Source: Marinibaculum pumilum (GTDB lineage Bacteria > Pseudomonadota > Alphaproteobacteria > Ferrovibrionales > Ferrovibrionaceae). From it: a stretch of DNA of 59,758 nucleotides. The stretch lies in assembly GCF_042646425.1 (NCBI RefSeq), contig NZ_JBHRTR010000044.1, positions 1-59,758 of the forward strand, written 5' to 3'. Made by a program: the position numbers and the translations under genes. Shown one piece after another: positions 34,457 to 43,300 of this stretch. Position 1 is the first letter of the stretch. Each line of letters begins with the position of its first letter. The notes under the pieces were generated by a model. That model had not been told where the DNA came from. It worked only from the letters and a program-made list of their open reading frames with translations, and made no database searches.

Positions 34457-34951
34457 CTAATTCACGCATCGCTCCTTGTAGAATGCCCAGGCTTCCTCGA
34501 TCAGCATTGCCTGGCTCACGCCGCGGTCCTGCGCGGCCCGAGAAATCTCCTTTGCAACACTGGGGATGACCTGAATCGGGACTGGGATCGGCTTGCCGGG
34601 CGGCCCCTCTGCCTTGCCCCGCTCCCGATCGAAGTTGTCCGCAACTCCCTTCGCCAGGCGCGCAGCAGAAAGTGGTCGCCGGTCTCGAACCGCTTCCCAA
34701 TGACGCTCCGGATCGTAGCGGAGCTGCGACGGCACCAGGCCGACAGCGCTCCCGGCGAACTTCTCGCCAAGCACAATCACATGGAGCCATAGGAGCCGTC
34801 TCCGTTTCGGCTCGCTGCAGATCCTGAGTTCGATCCCTCGTTGTTCCAGCGTCCGCAGGAACTCCGGCAGTTCCGGATCGCCGGCGAGGCATTCCTCAAC
34901 GGCCCGTCGCACCTGGTCAGCCAATTCCGAACGACGAGTGACCTGCTGCAT
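34457..34951 (-). CDS. Hypothetical protein at the end of the T4SS operon, with a possible relaxase-associated segment
   Basis: A 164-aa basic protein. The middle (LPEFLRTLEQRGIELRICSE, then FAGSAVGLVPSQLRYDP) resembles the short accessory segment found in the C-terminal part of some MobA/TraI relaxases. That resemblance is by eye and weak. A C-terminal helix (VPSVAKEISRAAQDRGVSQA) follows. Start is ATG 34951 with GAGGAG five bases upstream and one base after the stop of the preceding ORF, showing translational coupling. Probably the last gene of the long virB operon. A role in DNA transfer is inferred from position only. Confidence 0.6.
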   Translation of the reverse strand: MQQVTRRSELADQVRRAVEECLAGDPELPEFLRTLEQRGIELRICSEPKRRRLLWLHVIVLGEKFAGSAVGLVPSQLRYDPERHWEAVRDRRPLSAARLAKGVADNFDRERGKAEGPPGKPIPVPIQVIPSVAKEISRAAQDRGVSQAMLIEEAWAFYKERCVN

Positions 34952-34952
34952 C

Positions 34953-35180
34953 TCAACTCCTCTGCTTTCTGGCCCGCGCCGCCCAACGAAGCCCCAGTTT
35001 CCATCTCTCGGCCGGCGAGGCAGACCCATGCAATCGAATGCCATGGGCCATTCCCCAGCGTTTGCTGAAGGCGCGCTCCGCTTTCTCAGCCATCCAGACG
35101 GCAGCGCGCAGGTCTGCATCGACGTCGAGCAGATCGCCTTCGGGATCGCCCGCGGCGGGCGCAGCTATCTGTGCAGACAT
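34953..35180 (-). CDS. Small hypothetical protein, T4SS operon
   Basis: A 75-aa soluble protein (MSAQIAAPAAGDPEGDLLDV, then a helix with VWMAEKAERAFSKRWG). It starts 19 bases after virB6 and its stop is one base from the next start, so it fits the operon's tight packing. No recognised domain. Its coding status rests on this spacing and amino-acid composition. Confidence 0.5.
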   Translation of the reverse strand: MSAQIAAPAAGDPEGDLLDVDADLRAAVWMAEKAERAFSKRWGMAHGIRLHGSASPAERWKLGLRWAARARKQRS

Positions 35181-35199
35181 CGCTCTACCTGCTCGACAC

Positions 35200-36144
35200 T
35201 CAGCGGTTCCCGGATGGCGCAGGCGCAGGAACGGGGCGAGCCCTGTTCAGCAACTGCCTGCCAATTCCGCCGGCGCCGAACTGCGGAATGGTATCGCTCG
35301 CCGCTTTGATCACTCTGTTGGGAAGGTCGACCAGCCTCCGGAACATCAGAAGCACCAGGAAGGCCCCCACTACCCCGCTGACATTCTCTGCGTTCGCCAG
35401 AAACACAGCGGCATCTCCCATGGTGTCAGGGGTCTTCACCAGAGAGGCCGCCATTCCGGCCATCAAGCCGGCCATGGCGCAGGCCACGAACAGGCGCATG
35501 CCTTCTGTAAGGTAGATCCGCATCGCCTCGTAGAAGACCGATCGCGTCCACGGGAGCGCGCCGAGCGCCAGGATGAACGGGCCTAGGATCGAGATCGCCG
35601 CGATGTTCACGAAGGCGAAGAGGATCGAGAACACGAACACGAAAAGCAGCCCCACGAACACCGTCGCGACTACCGCAGCGATGATCAGTTCCCGCAGGTT
35701 CGGGGACCACAGGCTCACGTCGCCCATGACCGCCCAGGCGGTGTCGAACAGCTTGGTCCCAACCGCTTGCTCGATGCCATGCACGACAGCGGCAATACCG
35801 CTGTAGTTTGACGACGGGACCTTTCCATCCATCGCCAGCCAAAGCGCATGGGCACCGAGATCGCCGGCAAGGTTGGCAATGATCGCCGTTGCCCGCATCC
35901 AGAACTCGGCCATCGTCAGGGCGCCCAGGAACAAAGAGAACAGCAGGAGGTCTGTGATAATCTGTGGCCATACGATCGGGGATCCCGCGATCGCGCGGCC
36001 GACAGTGACGATCATCCAGATGCTCAAAACAGCCCCGAGTAGCCCAATGAGCGGAGCATCGATATATGTGTAGAAATCAAACGAAAAATTTTCCATCCGT
36101 TCCAGTATATTTTGAAACGATCGGCAGGTGAGGCACGAATCCAT
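35200..36144 (-). CDS. virB6: VirB6-like inner-membrane T4SS protein
   Basis: A 314-aa polytopic membrane protein with about six hydrophobic segments (for example GLLGAVLSIWMIVTVGRAI, LLLFSLFLGALTMAEFWM, AAVVATVFVGLLFVFVFSIL). It carries the VirB6-type central loop and a C-terminal soluble tail. The N-terminus MDSCLTCRSFQNILE has the Cys-x-x-Cys and Phe pattern seen at the start of many VirB6 proteins, which supports ATG 36144 over 36096. VirB6 forms part of the inner-membrane channel and contacts the substrate. It comes last among the virB genes here, after virD4 and virB1. Confidence 0.85.
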   Translation of the reverse strand: MDSCLTCRSFQNILERMENFSFDFYTYIDAPLIGLLGAVLSIWMIVTVGRAIAGSPIVWPQIITDLLLFSLFLGALTMAEFWMRATAIIANLAGDLGAHALWLAMDGKVPSSNYSGIAAVVHGIEQAVGTKLFDTAWAVMGDVSLWSPNLRELIIAAVVATVFVGLLFVFVFSILFAFVNIAAISILGPFILALGALPWTRSVFYEAMRIYLTEGMRLFVACAMAGLMAGMAASLVKTPDTMGDAAVFLANAENVSGVVGAFLVLLMFRRLVDLPNRVIKAASDTIPQFGAGGIGRQLLNRARPVPAPAPSGNR

Positions 36145-36180
36145 CAGCAGAGCTCCATGTATAACGGCCTCTGTCGAACG

Positions 36181-36552
36181 CTATTCCTTTTCCCAAGGCG
36201 GGGTCACTGGTTTACGCCTTTCCCATACCGGCACATAGTTGTCCGAACTTGGATCGCTCTTCTCTAGTTCCTTAATATCCGCTTCCGTTTGCCCTTTGCC
36301 GGCTGCCTTAGTGATCTCTTCCCACGTCCAGTCCGCCTTCGGGCGCTGTGACTGGCCGTTGTTCATGGCCCGGATGATGTCCTCGCGCGTCAGCTCCTTC
36401 TGCGGCGGCGAGGCATTCTGCTCCTCGGCCAGGCCTGGCGCGGATAGCGCCAGGCCGGCCGCCATGAGTGTCGTTCCCAGCGCGCCTCTCCAGCTACCCG
36501 GGACTCGATACCGCTCTGCCTGTCGCATTGCCTGTTCTGTCGGCTCGGCCAT
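36181..36552 (-). CDS. Small exported or membrane-anchored protein, T4SS operon
   Basis: A 123-aa protein. A hydrophilic N-terminus (residues 1-22) precedes a hydrophobic segment (GALGTTLMAAGLALSAPGLA) with a possible signal-peptidase site at LAEEQ. A charged C-terminal region follows, with two similar DWTWEEI and TREDIIRAM helices. It lies between virB6 and a second small exported protein. No family recognised; a periplasmic accessory role in the secretion system is a guess from location. Confidence 0.6.
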   Translation of the reverse strand: MAEPTEQAMRQAERYRVPGSWRGALGTTLMAAGLALSAPGLAEEQNASPPQKELTREDIIRAMNNGQSQRPKADWTWEEITKAAGKGQTEADIKELEKSDPSSDNYVPVWERRKPVTPPWEKE

Positions 36553-36578
36553 TTCCTGTTCCCTTCGTCCTGCCGCGC

Positions 36579-36908
36579 TCAGCGGCTGTTGACGCCCATG
36601 GACTTCATCAGCCTGTCACCGGCGCAATTTCGCCGGGCATGGGCGTAGAGCCCCGTCAATGTGCGCGGCGTGTCCGCGTTGCGGACCGCCACATCGATGT
36701 AGCTGACGATCCGTCCGCACTCCTCTGGCTCCGCTTCCGGCTGCATTTCGGAGGCCGCCATCGCTGGCGGGACGGTCCATTCTCCCGCCGTCACCAGTAC
36801 CGCCCCGGTGGCCCCAATGCCGGCCGAGGCGATCGCCAACCCGGCCAGGCCCAGCCGGGTTCGACGACATGCCGACATGCCGACATGCCGAATTGTTGTC
36901 ATTTGCAT
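36579..36908 (-). CDS. Small exported protein with conserved cysteines, T4SS operon
   Basis: A 109-aa protein with an N-terminal membrane or signal segment (LGLAGLAIASAGIGATGAVLV) and a small C-terminal domain with Cys residues (EPEECGRIVSYIDVAVRNAD, YAHARRNCAGDRLM). The DNA encoding residues 7-15 is three perfect tandem copies of GACATGCC, the same 8-mer used in the centromere region. It overlaps the upstream gene's stop by ten bases. Function unknown. Confidence 0.6.
   Translation of the reverse strand: MQMTTIRHVGMSACRRTRLGLAGLAIASAGIGATGAVLVTAGEWTVPPAMAASEMQPEAEPEECGRIVSYIDVAVRNADTPRTLTGLYAHARRNCAGDRLMKSMGVNSR
36866..36889. repeat. Three tandem GACATGCC octamers inside a T4SS gene
   Basis: GACATGCC at 36866-36873, 36874-36881 and 36882-36889. 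The same octamer and its GACATGTC variant make up the repeat clusters around parA. This may be a remote binding site for the ParB-like protein. Confidence 0.7.
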
Positions 36909-37198
36909 CGCTCCCCTGCTTTGCGGCGGCGCTGTTCCAGCTCCCGCCGCACCAACTGCAGCCTCTGATAGTCCTTGAACCCCTGCCGAAGCTCGGCGGC
37001 CAAGGTGGCCATGCGCTCTCGCTGTAGACCCATCAGCCGCTCCAGCTCCTGTTCCCTCACGGCCGCCGGTTCCTGCGCCAGCCACCGCAGGAACTCCGCA
37101 CCGTCCGCCCGGGCGGTCCAACGCGCCACCGCGTCAAGCAGCTCTGCCACGGTTCTGAACCGGCATCCCGATCCTTCCCCGGCAGGCTCTGCGGTCAC
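36899..37198 (-). CDS. Hypothetical coiled-coil protein, T4SS operon
   Basis: A 99-aa protein, mostly helical and rich in Arg/Glu/Leu/Gln (RELEQRRRK-type sequence near the C-terminus), with no signal peptide. Start ATG 37198 overlaps the virB1 stop by four bases and its end overlaps the next gene. It is therefore embedded in the operon. Its cytoplasmic location and coiled-coil character are all that can be said. Confidence 0.55.
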   Translation of the reverse strand: MTAEPAGEGSGCRFRTVAELLDAVARWTARADGAEFLRWLAQEPAAVREQELERLMGLQRERMATLAAELRQGFKDYQRLQLVRRELEQRRRKAGERCK

Positions 37199-37677
37199 CG
37201 CTCTGGACCCCTCCTGCCCTGCACCACGGCAAGCGCCCGGTGCACCTTCCAGGCATAGGCGATGCCCCGCCGGCGCACTTCCAGATCGGTCTCGAACCGG
37301 GGGCCGGTGTGATACCGGGCTACGGCCGGCCAGCCTGCGCCGACCGCGGCGACCTCGCCGCTCAGGATCCAGGCGCCGATGGCGACACAGGTGCAGGGCT
37401 CAGTCAGCAGGCGCTCGCGGGTGACGCCCCACTCCTTCAGGCGCTCCAGATGCTGGCTGTGCACCTGCATCGCGCACAGGTCTTCGCCCCACGCCGCGAG
37501 AGACCCTACTTTTCCGGCCTCCTCGCCGCTTTCGACAATGGCGATCGCACGGAGCAATTCCGCGGAAACGCGATAACGCTGTGCGGCCTCGGCGTAACAG
37601 CGCGCTTCGATCGCTGAACTTGCCGCCGGCGCCGCCAAGATCGCCGCCGCAGCGACCAACAGGGCCAAGCCTCTCAT
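37195..37677 (-). CDS. virB1: VirB1-like lytic transglycosylase
   Basis: A 160-aa protein with a signal peptide (residues 1-22) and an SLT-type fold. The catalytic Glu is E49 in LLRAIAIVESGE, and later motifs include LCAMQVHSQHLERL and ARYHTGP. It should open the peptidoglycan to let the secretion channel assemble. Several Cys residues suit a periplasmic location. In the classical virB operon this gene comes first; here it follows virD4. Confidence 0.88.
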   Translation of the reverse strand: MRGLALLVAAAAILAAPAASSAIEARCYAEAAQRYRVSAELLRAIAIVESGEEAGKVGSLAAWGEDLCAMQVHSQHLERLKEWGVTRERLLTEPCTCVAIGAWILSGEVAAVGAGWPAVARYHTGPRFETDLEVRRRGIAYAWKVHRALAVVQGRRGPER

Positions 37678-39395
37678 GCCGTCACCTCGCGGCGCATTCC
37701 GCGGTCGCGGAACCAGCGCGGACTATCCATGAGGACAGGTCGCGTCATATGCCCGTCGACCAGGAGGACCTGGCGCTCTTCGGGCAGCTCGCCCCATTCC
37801 TGCGGAAGGATCAGCGGGCGCCCTTCCGCCTGGCGCGACTGCACCGAGGAATCCATCGTCGACGGGGTCCAGATCGGCTTGTTCCCGTAGCTCGCCCGCA
37901 TCCGGGTGGTCTTACCGACCAGATTGCTCAGCTCCTCTTGTGTTCTCACATTGTTCTGGGCGAATGCTACCACATAGCTGCAGTTTGTGCGCATGGAAGT
38001 GGCAATATCCGACCCATAAACAGCCGTGAGTTGCGACAGGTCCTGGAGGATCAGCGAGATCGAAATCCGCTGGCCGGCACCTTTCGCCAGAAGATCCTGG
38101 ATCAGCGGAATCCGCGGCAGGCTGGCAAACTCATCGGCGAGAACATGGATGGGCTGTTCGCCCCGCTCTGCCGGGTGGTCCAGCGCCCAGGCGAACAGGG
38201 TTTCCAGGAACAGCGCCGTCAACGGACCGAACGCCGCCGCGTCCTGCTGGGGATATCGCAGGTAGACCGTGCAGGGCTCCGAGCGCAGCTTCTCCCACGA
38301 GAAGCTGGCCTTGCTCGTGCTTTGCCGCACTGCGCTCGTCCGCATCAGCTGCAGCCCGGTCACGAGCGTATTCACATGCGAGGAGCGTTCCTTGAAGGCC
38401 GTCGCCGCCAGCACGTTCAGGGCTTCCGGGATCAGGTCCGGATATCCCTTGTTTCGAGCCTCGCCTGCGATCGCGCGAAGACCATCGCCCAGCGGATCGC
38501 CCTGGCCCTCGCCTGTCGTCTTCTCGACCAGCTGCGAGACGCGGCCGACAATGTCGCCAAGGTGCGGATCCTGACCGCGAGCGCGGCCTTCCAGGCATTC
38601 ATAGAGAACCAGCGCGGCGCAATTGCGCCGGGCGCTCTCCTGGAAATAGTTGTTCTCGCCCCCCTTCCCGGTCGGAAAGAACTGTGCCGCGATCCTGAAG
38701 GCGTGACGCTCCAGCTCATGCAAGCCTTTCGGCAGCACCCGAAGAGCGGTCGGGGACCATTGGTCCGGGCTATCCGGGTCCCCCCAGCCGATCACATAGC
38801 AATCGCCTTTGGCGGCCCGCGCCTTATAGGTCATGCGCTCCAGCTCGCCCTTCGGGTCGATAACCACCAGTGTTCCGGAGGCGCGCAGGATCGAGGGGAT
38901 GACGTAGCTGGTCGTCTTCCCTCTTCGTGTCGGTGCAAGAACAAGCGCGTGGCGGGACTCCACCGCCTGGACCAGCCGGCCGCGGTAGCGGCCCAGGACA
39001 GGCCCGGTGTTTCGACGGATCAATCCCATCCGCTTCAAGTCGCCAGGCACTGCCCAGCGCGACTCCCCGTAGCCCTTCGGACGGCTCCAGTGCATCCAGG
39101 CCAGTACGAGAGACACGAGCGCCGCTGCGACAGCCAGCGCCACAATCGCCACCTGAAGCAGCGGGCGCAGTCCTGCTGACGGAATTGCCGCCAAATCTCC
39201 GCCGGCGGCGGCATAGCGCCCCACATGAAGCGCATAGAGCACATTGGCCGCGAACTGGTCGGCCAGTCCCCGCACTGAGATCGTCCCGCCGGCCAAGGCC
39301 CAGGCGGCGATTGCCGCACAACAGATTGCGGCTACGCCGATCAGCGCGAAGCGCCGGGCCCGTCCCTCGGTCTCCGACCACGGTGTCGCCGTCAT
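37674..39395 (-). CDS. virD4: VirD4-like coupling protein (T4CP)
   Basis: A 573-aa coupling ATPase. Two N-terminal membrane helices (about residues 16-38 and 75-100) precede the motor domain, with Walker A LAPTRRGKTTS (K160), Walker B-like VVIDPKGELE, VLADEFASLPRIP and ISLILQDLSQL. It delivers the relaxase-bound DNA to the VirB channel. I chose ATG 39395, preceded by GGAGG at seven bases. It overlaps virB11 upstream and virB1 downstream by four bases each. Confidence 0.92.
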   Translation of the reverse strand: MTATPWSETEGRARRFALIGVAAICCAAIAAWALAGGTISVRGLADQFAANVLYALHVGRYAAAGGDLAAIPSAGLRPLLQVAIVALAVAAALVSLVLAWMHWSRPKGYGESRWAVPGDLKRMGLIRRNTGPVLGRYRGRLVQAVESRHALVLAPTRRGKTTSYVIPSILRASGTLVVIDPKGELERMTYKARAAKGDCYVIGWGDPDSPDQWSPTALRVLPKGLHELERHAFRIAAQFFPTGKGGENNYFQESARRNCAALVLYECLEGRARGQDPHLGDIVGRVSQLVEKTTGEGQGDPLGDGLRAIAGEARNKGYPDLIPEALNVLAATAFKERSSHVNTLVTGLQLMRTSAVRQSTSKASFSWEKLRSEPCTVYLRYPQQDAAAFGPLTALFLETLFAWALDHPAERGEQPIHVLADEFASLPRIPLIQDLLAKGAGQRISISLILQDLSQLTAVYGSDIATSMRTNCSYVVAFAQNNVRTQEELSNLVGKTTRMRASYGNKPIWTPSTMDSSVQSRQAEGRPLILPQEWGELPEERQVLLVDGHMTRPVLMDSPRWFRDRGMRREVTA

Positions 39396-40381
39396 TCCGA
39401 AGCCTCCAGTAGCACGACGTCGTTGTCGTCTTCTGGCGACACCCATGGGCCGTCCGCATCCGCCGGCGGCCTCACCGCGCAGTCCGGCGACCAAGGGCCC
39501 CGCCGTGGCTGCCACATTGCAGAGATGAAACGCCGCGAGCTGTGGCGCTGCCGGCTGACCTGCACGACCAGGTCGATCGTGGCCTCGAAGAACTCCCGGA
39601 CCCCATTGCTGGCATGGCCGGCCATCTGAATGTTCCGGGTGATCGCGTGCAGGGCCAAATTCGGATCAGAGGCATGGACCGTGGTCCAGAAGCCGCCATG
39701 GCCGGAGTTGAGGAGCCGCAGCACGACATGGCTGTTCCCGACCGACAGCTCGCCGCAGAAGATCCGATCGGGACGCAGGCGTGTGCAGGCATCGATCACG
39801 GCCGAGTAATCGATCCGCTCGTCGGTCTCCAGGCGGTTGACGACCATCTCGACCCTATTGGCGACATGGCCGATATCCAGCTCCGGCGTGTCCTGGATCG
39901 TGATGACCCGATCGCTGCCCGGCACATGCGCCAGGCAGGCATTGAGGAACTGTGTCTTGCCGCTGAAGGTCCCGCCGGAAACGATCACGTTCCACTTCTC
40001 GGCGATCGCCCTGATGACCAGATCCTCGCCGATCGGCGGCAGGTCGAAGTCGGACAGCTCGAAGCGCCGCGGCCGCCAGACCCGGATCGACATAGCGATC
40101 CCGGTGGTCACCGAGCGGCCGAGGCAGAGCTGAAGCCGGTGTCCGCCCGGCAGCATCACCGCCAGGTGCGGCTTGCTCCAGAAGTCGGCGATGCCTTCCA
40201 TGTTGCTGATGACCCGCGCCAGGCCGTGGAAATATTCCAGGCTCAGCGCCGGGTCCCGCTCGCGGACCGGCGGCTTGCCCTCGATTTCGACCCAGATTGC
40301 ACCGGGCTCATTGCACTGCAGCTCCACCACGTTGCGTCGGCGGAGATAGGGCTGGAGCGGCTTGAGCTTGTCGTCGAGCAT
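39392..40381 (-). CDS. virB11: VirB11-like secretion ATPase
   Basis: A 329-aa hexameric traffic ATPase. Walker A reads GGTFSGKTQ with K142; the usual GGTGSGKTT has Gly and Thr where this has Phe and Gln. TIQDTPELDI, a CTRLRPDRIFCGEL Asp/Arg box and GHGGFWTTVHA follow. It energises substrate transfer and pilus assembly with VirB4 and VirD4. ATG 40381 shares a base with the stop of the upstream giant gene (TAATG), so translation is coupled to it. Confidence 0.9.
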   Translation of the reverse strand: MLDDKLKPLQPYLRRRNVVELQCNEPGAIWVEIEGKPPVRERDPALSLEYFHGLARVISNMEGIADFWSKPHLAVMLPGGHRLQLCLGRSVTTGIAMSIRVWRPRRFELSDFDLPPIGEDLVIRAIAEKWNVIVSGGTFSGKTQFLNACLAHVPGSDRVITIQDTPELDIGHVANRVEMVVNRLETDERIDYSAVIDACTRLRPDRIFCGELSVGNSHVVLRLLNSGHGGFWTTVHASDPNLALHAITRNIQMAGHASNGVREFFEATIDLVVQVSRQRHSSRRFISAMWQPRRGPWSPDCAVRPPADADGPWVSPEDDNDVVLLEASE

Positions 40382-43300
40382 TATTGGTAGACCAGCCTGA
40401 GATGGTGCCAGCTGGTCTGCCCTGTGTCGGCCCATGGTCCATATGCTTGTGAACCATCTGGGAAATGCGTGACCTGACGGGTCTGACCCATCGTCCAGCG
40501 GCGGCAGGCAATAGGATCGAAGTAGCTAGGCGCGCCGGTATTAGGGTCTGGCCGACGCCGTAGGATGCAGTGGGTCAGACCGGTGCCGTCTATGGTGACG
40601 TACGCAGTCTTGATGTACTCCCCTCCCGCGCAAATTGCCGCCCAAGGGAAACCGATACACCCGCCGTAGTCGTTACAAGCCGTCACTTCGGCATTCTGAG
40701 CACCGACGCAGGAGCCATACTGCATATTGACCCCGCGATGGTCAGGCAGGCTCTCGAACCGTGCGCCCTGTTCGCTAGAATAGGTGCAGCCGTTCGTCGG
40801 CCCCTGGGCCGTGCCAGGACCGACCATATAGTCGGCCTGACTTCCATCGCGGCGCAGGTAGATGTCGTAGCGGTCCGTCGCCCAAAAAACGTTGCAGCCG
40901 TCCGAAGTCCACTGCCCGTTCTGTCGATCTTCCTGCCTGCTGTAGGTATAGGGCAGGGTCGCGGAGGACGGCAGAACCTGTGCGGGCCGGATGTCCACCC
41001 GGCCGCCCGGCGGCTCGATATAGGTGACGCGCCTCTCCGTACTCTCCCGCACCGTGTCGTTGTTGGACCAGCCTGTCGTCTGGTAGCGGTGCGGGTAACC
41101 GACGGAGAGATCTTCGGCGCAGTCGGTTACATAGGCCGGCTCGCCGTCGAGGCTGTGGTACCACCGGGTGAAGGCAAAGCTGGTCGCCGTGTCGAAATCG
41201 TCGGTTCGCTCCTCGCAAACGTCGACAGCCTTCTGCAGGTCCTGCACTGACGCGATGTCCGGCTCGCAGCCTGTGACACCTACCAGCTCCTCGTCGTCGC
41301 CAATGAAGGCTGTGCGCTGTCGCGCATAGGCCCTGCCGTTGTCGAGATCCACCAGGGGCTCGCAGCCCTCGCGGGTCTCCAGATGGTCGTAGCTGTCGGT
41401 GGAATCCTCGCAGGGGCCGACCTCGACCCGCTCCGCGTCGCGAGTATAGCCTGGCCGATGCTGTGCCCAGCTCAGGCCCGCCTCGGTGTCGTGCCGGTAG
41501 CCGCAGGCGCCGCGCTCGTGAGTGACCGGCCAGGTCTCGCCCTCGTCGCGCGGCGCGCAGTCCTCGACCACCACTCGGCGCTCGGCATCGTCGGTATAGA
41601 CCAGCTCGGCGCGGAGGCGCGCGACCATCTCCACCAGGTCGACCTGCACCGAGCAGCGCGCCGCGTCGTAGCTCAGCTCCCAGCCGTCATGGCCGGCATC
41701 GGTGATGCAATCCTCGTCGACATAGTGGGTTTGGCCGATCCGGTCGTTGTAGTAACGCCGATGCTGACGTCTCACTCGCATGTTTTCGACGTCGATTACC
41801 GGCTGGCAGGTCGGGTCGCCGCTCTGAAGGGCAACCTGGTCGGTCGGATCCTCCTGGCAGTCGCCGACCACAACCGTCGTATCGCCGGCGACATAGACCC
41901 TCTGATGGCGCTGCCACACCCTGCCCGCCTCCAGGTCGATCCGGTCGTCGCAGGACGGATAGTCGCGGCTGAGCGGTACCGGCTGCGTGCGGTCTTCCAG
42001 GCAGGAGCCGAAGGCCTGCAGCTCGCCATTGCCGTCGCGGTAGCCGCGGCGGTAGCTGACCCAGACCTGCGCCGCCTCATGGTCGATGACCGCGTCGCAG
42101 CCCTCATAGGCCTTCTCGATCGGCACCACGCCGGCGGACGAAGGGTCCGGGCTGCAGTCCGGTCCGTACTGGCGCACCCCCTGGTGATCGATCCATGTCG
42201 CCCGGGAGGCCCGGCGGACGGTGCCGGCCTCCTCGTTCACCTGCACCGTACAGCCGCCATAGTCCTGGCCGAGAGCTTCGACAGCGCCGTCGACGGGCGC
42301 ACAGTCCCCCACCTGGCGTCGCGTCCGCTCGGCGGTCCAGTACCATGCCTGTGCCTGGCGGCGCAGGGTGCCGGCATCGAGATCGACCAGGGGCGCGCAG
42401 ACCGACATGTCCGCATGCAGCGCGACGAAGGCCCCTGCCCCGCTGTCGGGCTGGCAGTCGCCGACCGGAATGATCGTCCCGAACCGATCTGTGTACTGGT
42501 AGCGAAACTGGCTGGTCACCGTCTCGCCGTCGCCGGAGACCAGCTCGTCACAGACGTCGAAACTCTTCTGCAGCGGTTCCGGGGGCGCGTCGATCGGCCG
42601 ACAAGGTGCGATCCAAGTCTTGCCCGTGGCCGCGCTCACGAAGTAGGGGCGAGCCTGGTCCCAGCGCGCGCCCATCTCGCCGTCGACGACAGGCGAGCAA
42701 GCAGTGGTGTCGACCTGGACGGCGACCTCGCCCGCCGGCGTATCGTCGGTCCGGCATTCGCCGACCGTGACGATCTCGCCCGAACGCGCTGTGTAGCGGT
42801 AGCGGAACTGCCTGCGGACCGTCTCGGCCGCCGCATCGACGATCTCGCTGCACCCCTGGTAGCTGCGCTCTAGGGCCAGCGGCCCGGCCTCGTCACGCTG
42901 GCACTCGCCGGCATAGATCTTCTCGACCCCCTCCTCGAAAAACGGTCGGAAGCGCGCCCAGCGCACCCCCTGGATCCCATCCACATCGGGCTCGCAGGCC
43001 GCATAGTCGGCCTGCAGGGTGACGGTCTGCGACAGGTCCGGCCGGCACTCGCCGACCTTGCGGCTCGTGCCCTGCCGGTCGACATAGACGAGCTGGTATT
43101 GCCGGCGCACGGTGCCGGCGGCGGCGTCGACCAGGGAGCTGCAGGCAGAGAAGTCGCGGTTCAGCTCCCGCACACTCGCCGGATCGGCTGCGCAATCACG
43201 CACCACCCGGGTCGTGCCGGACCGGTCGATGAAGGTGGCCTGATAGGCCCAGCCGACCGTGCCGGCGTCCAGGTCCAGGACCGCCTCGCAGGCGCTATAG

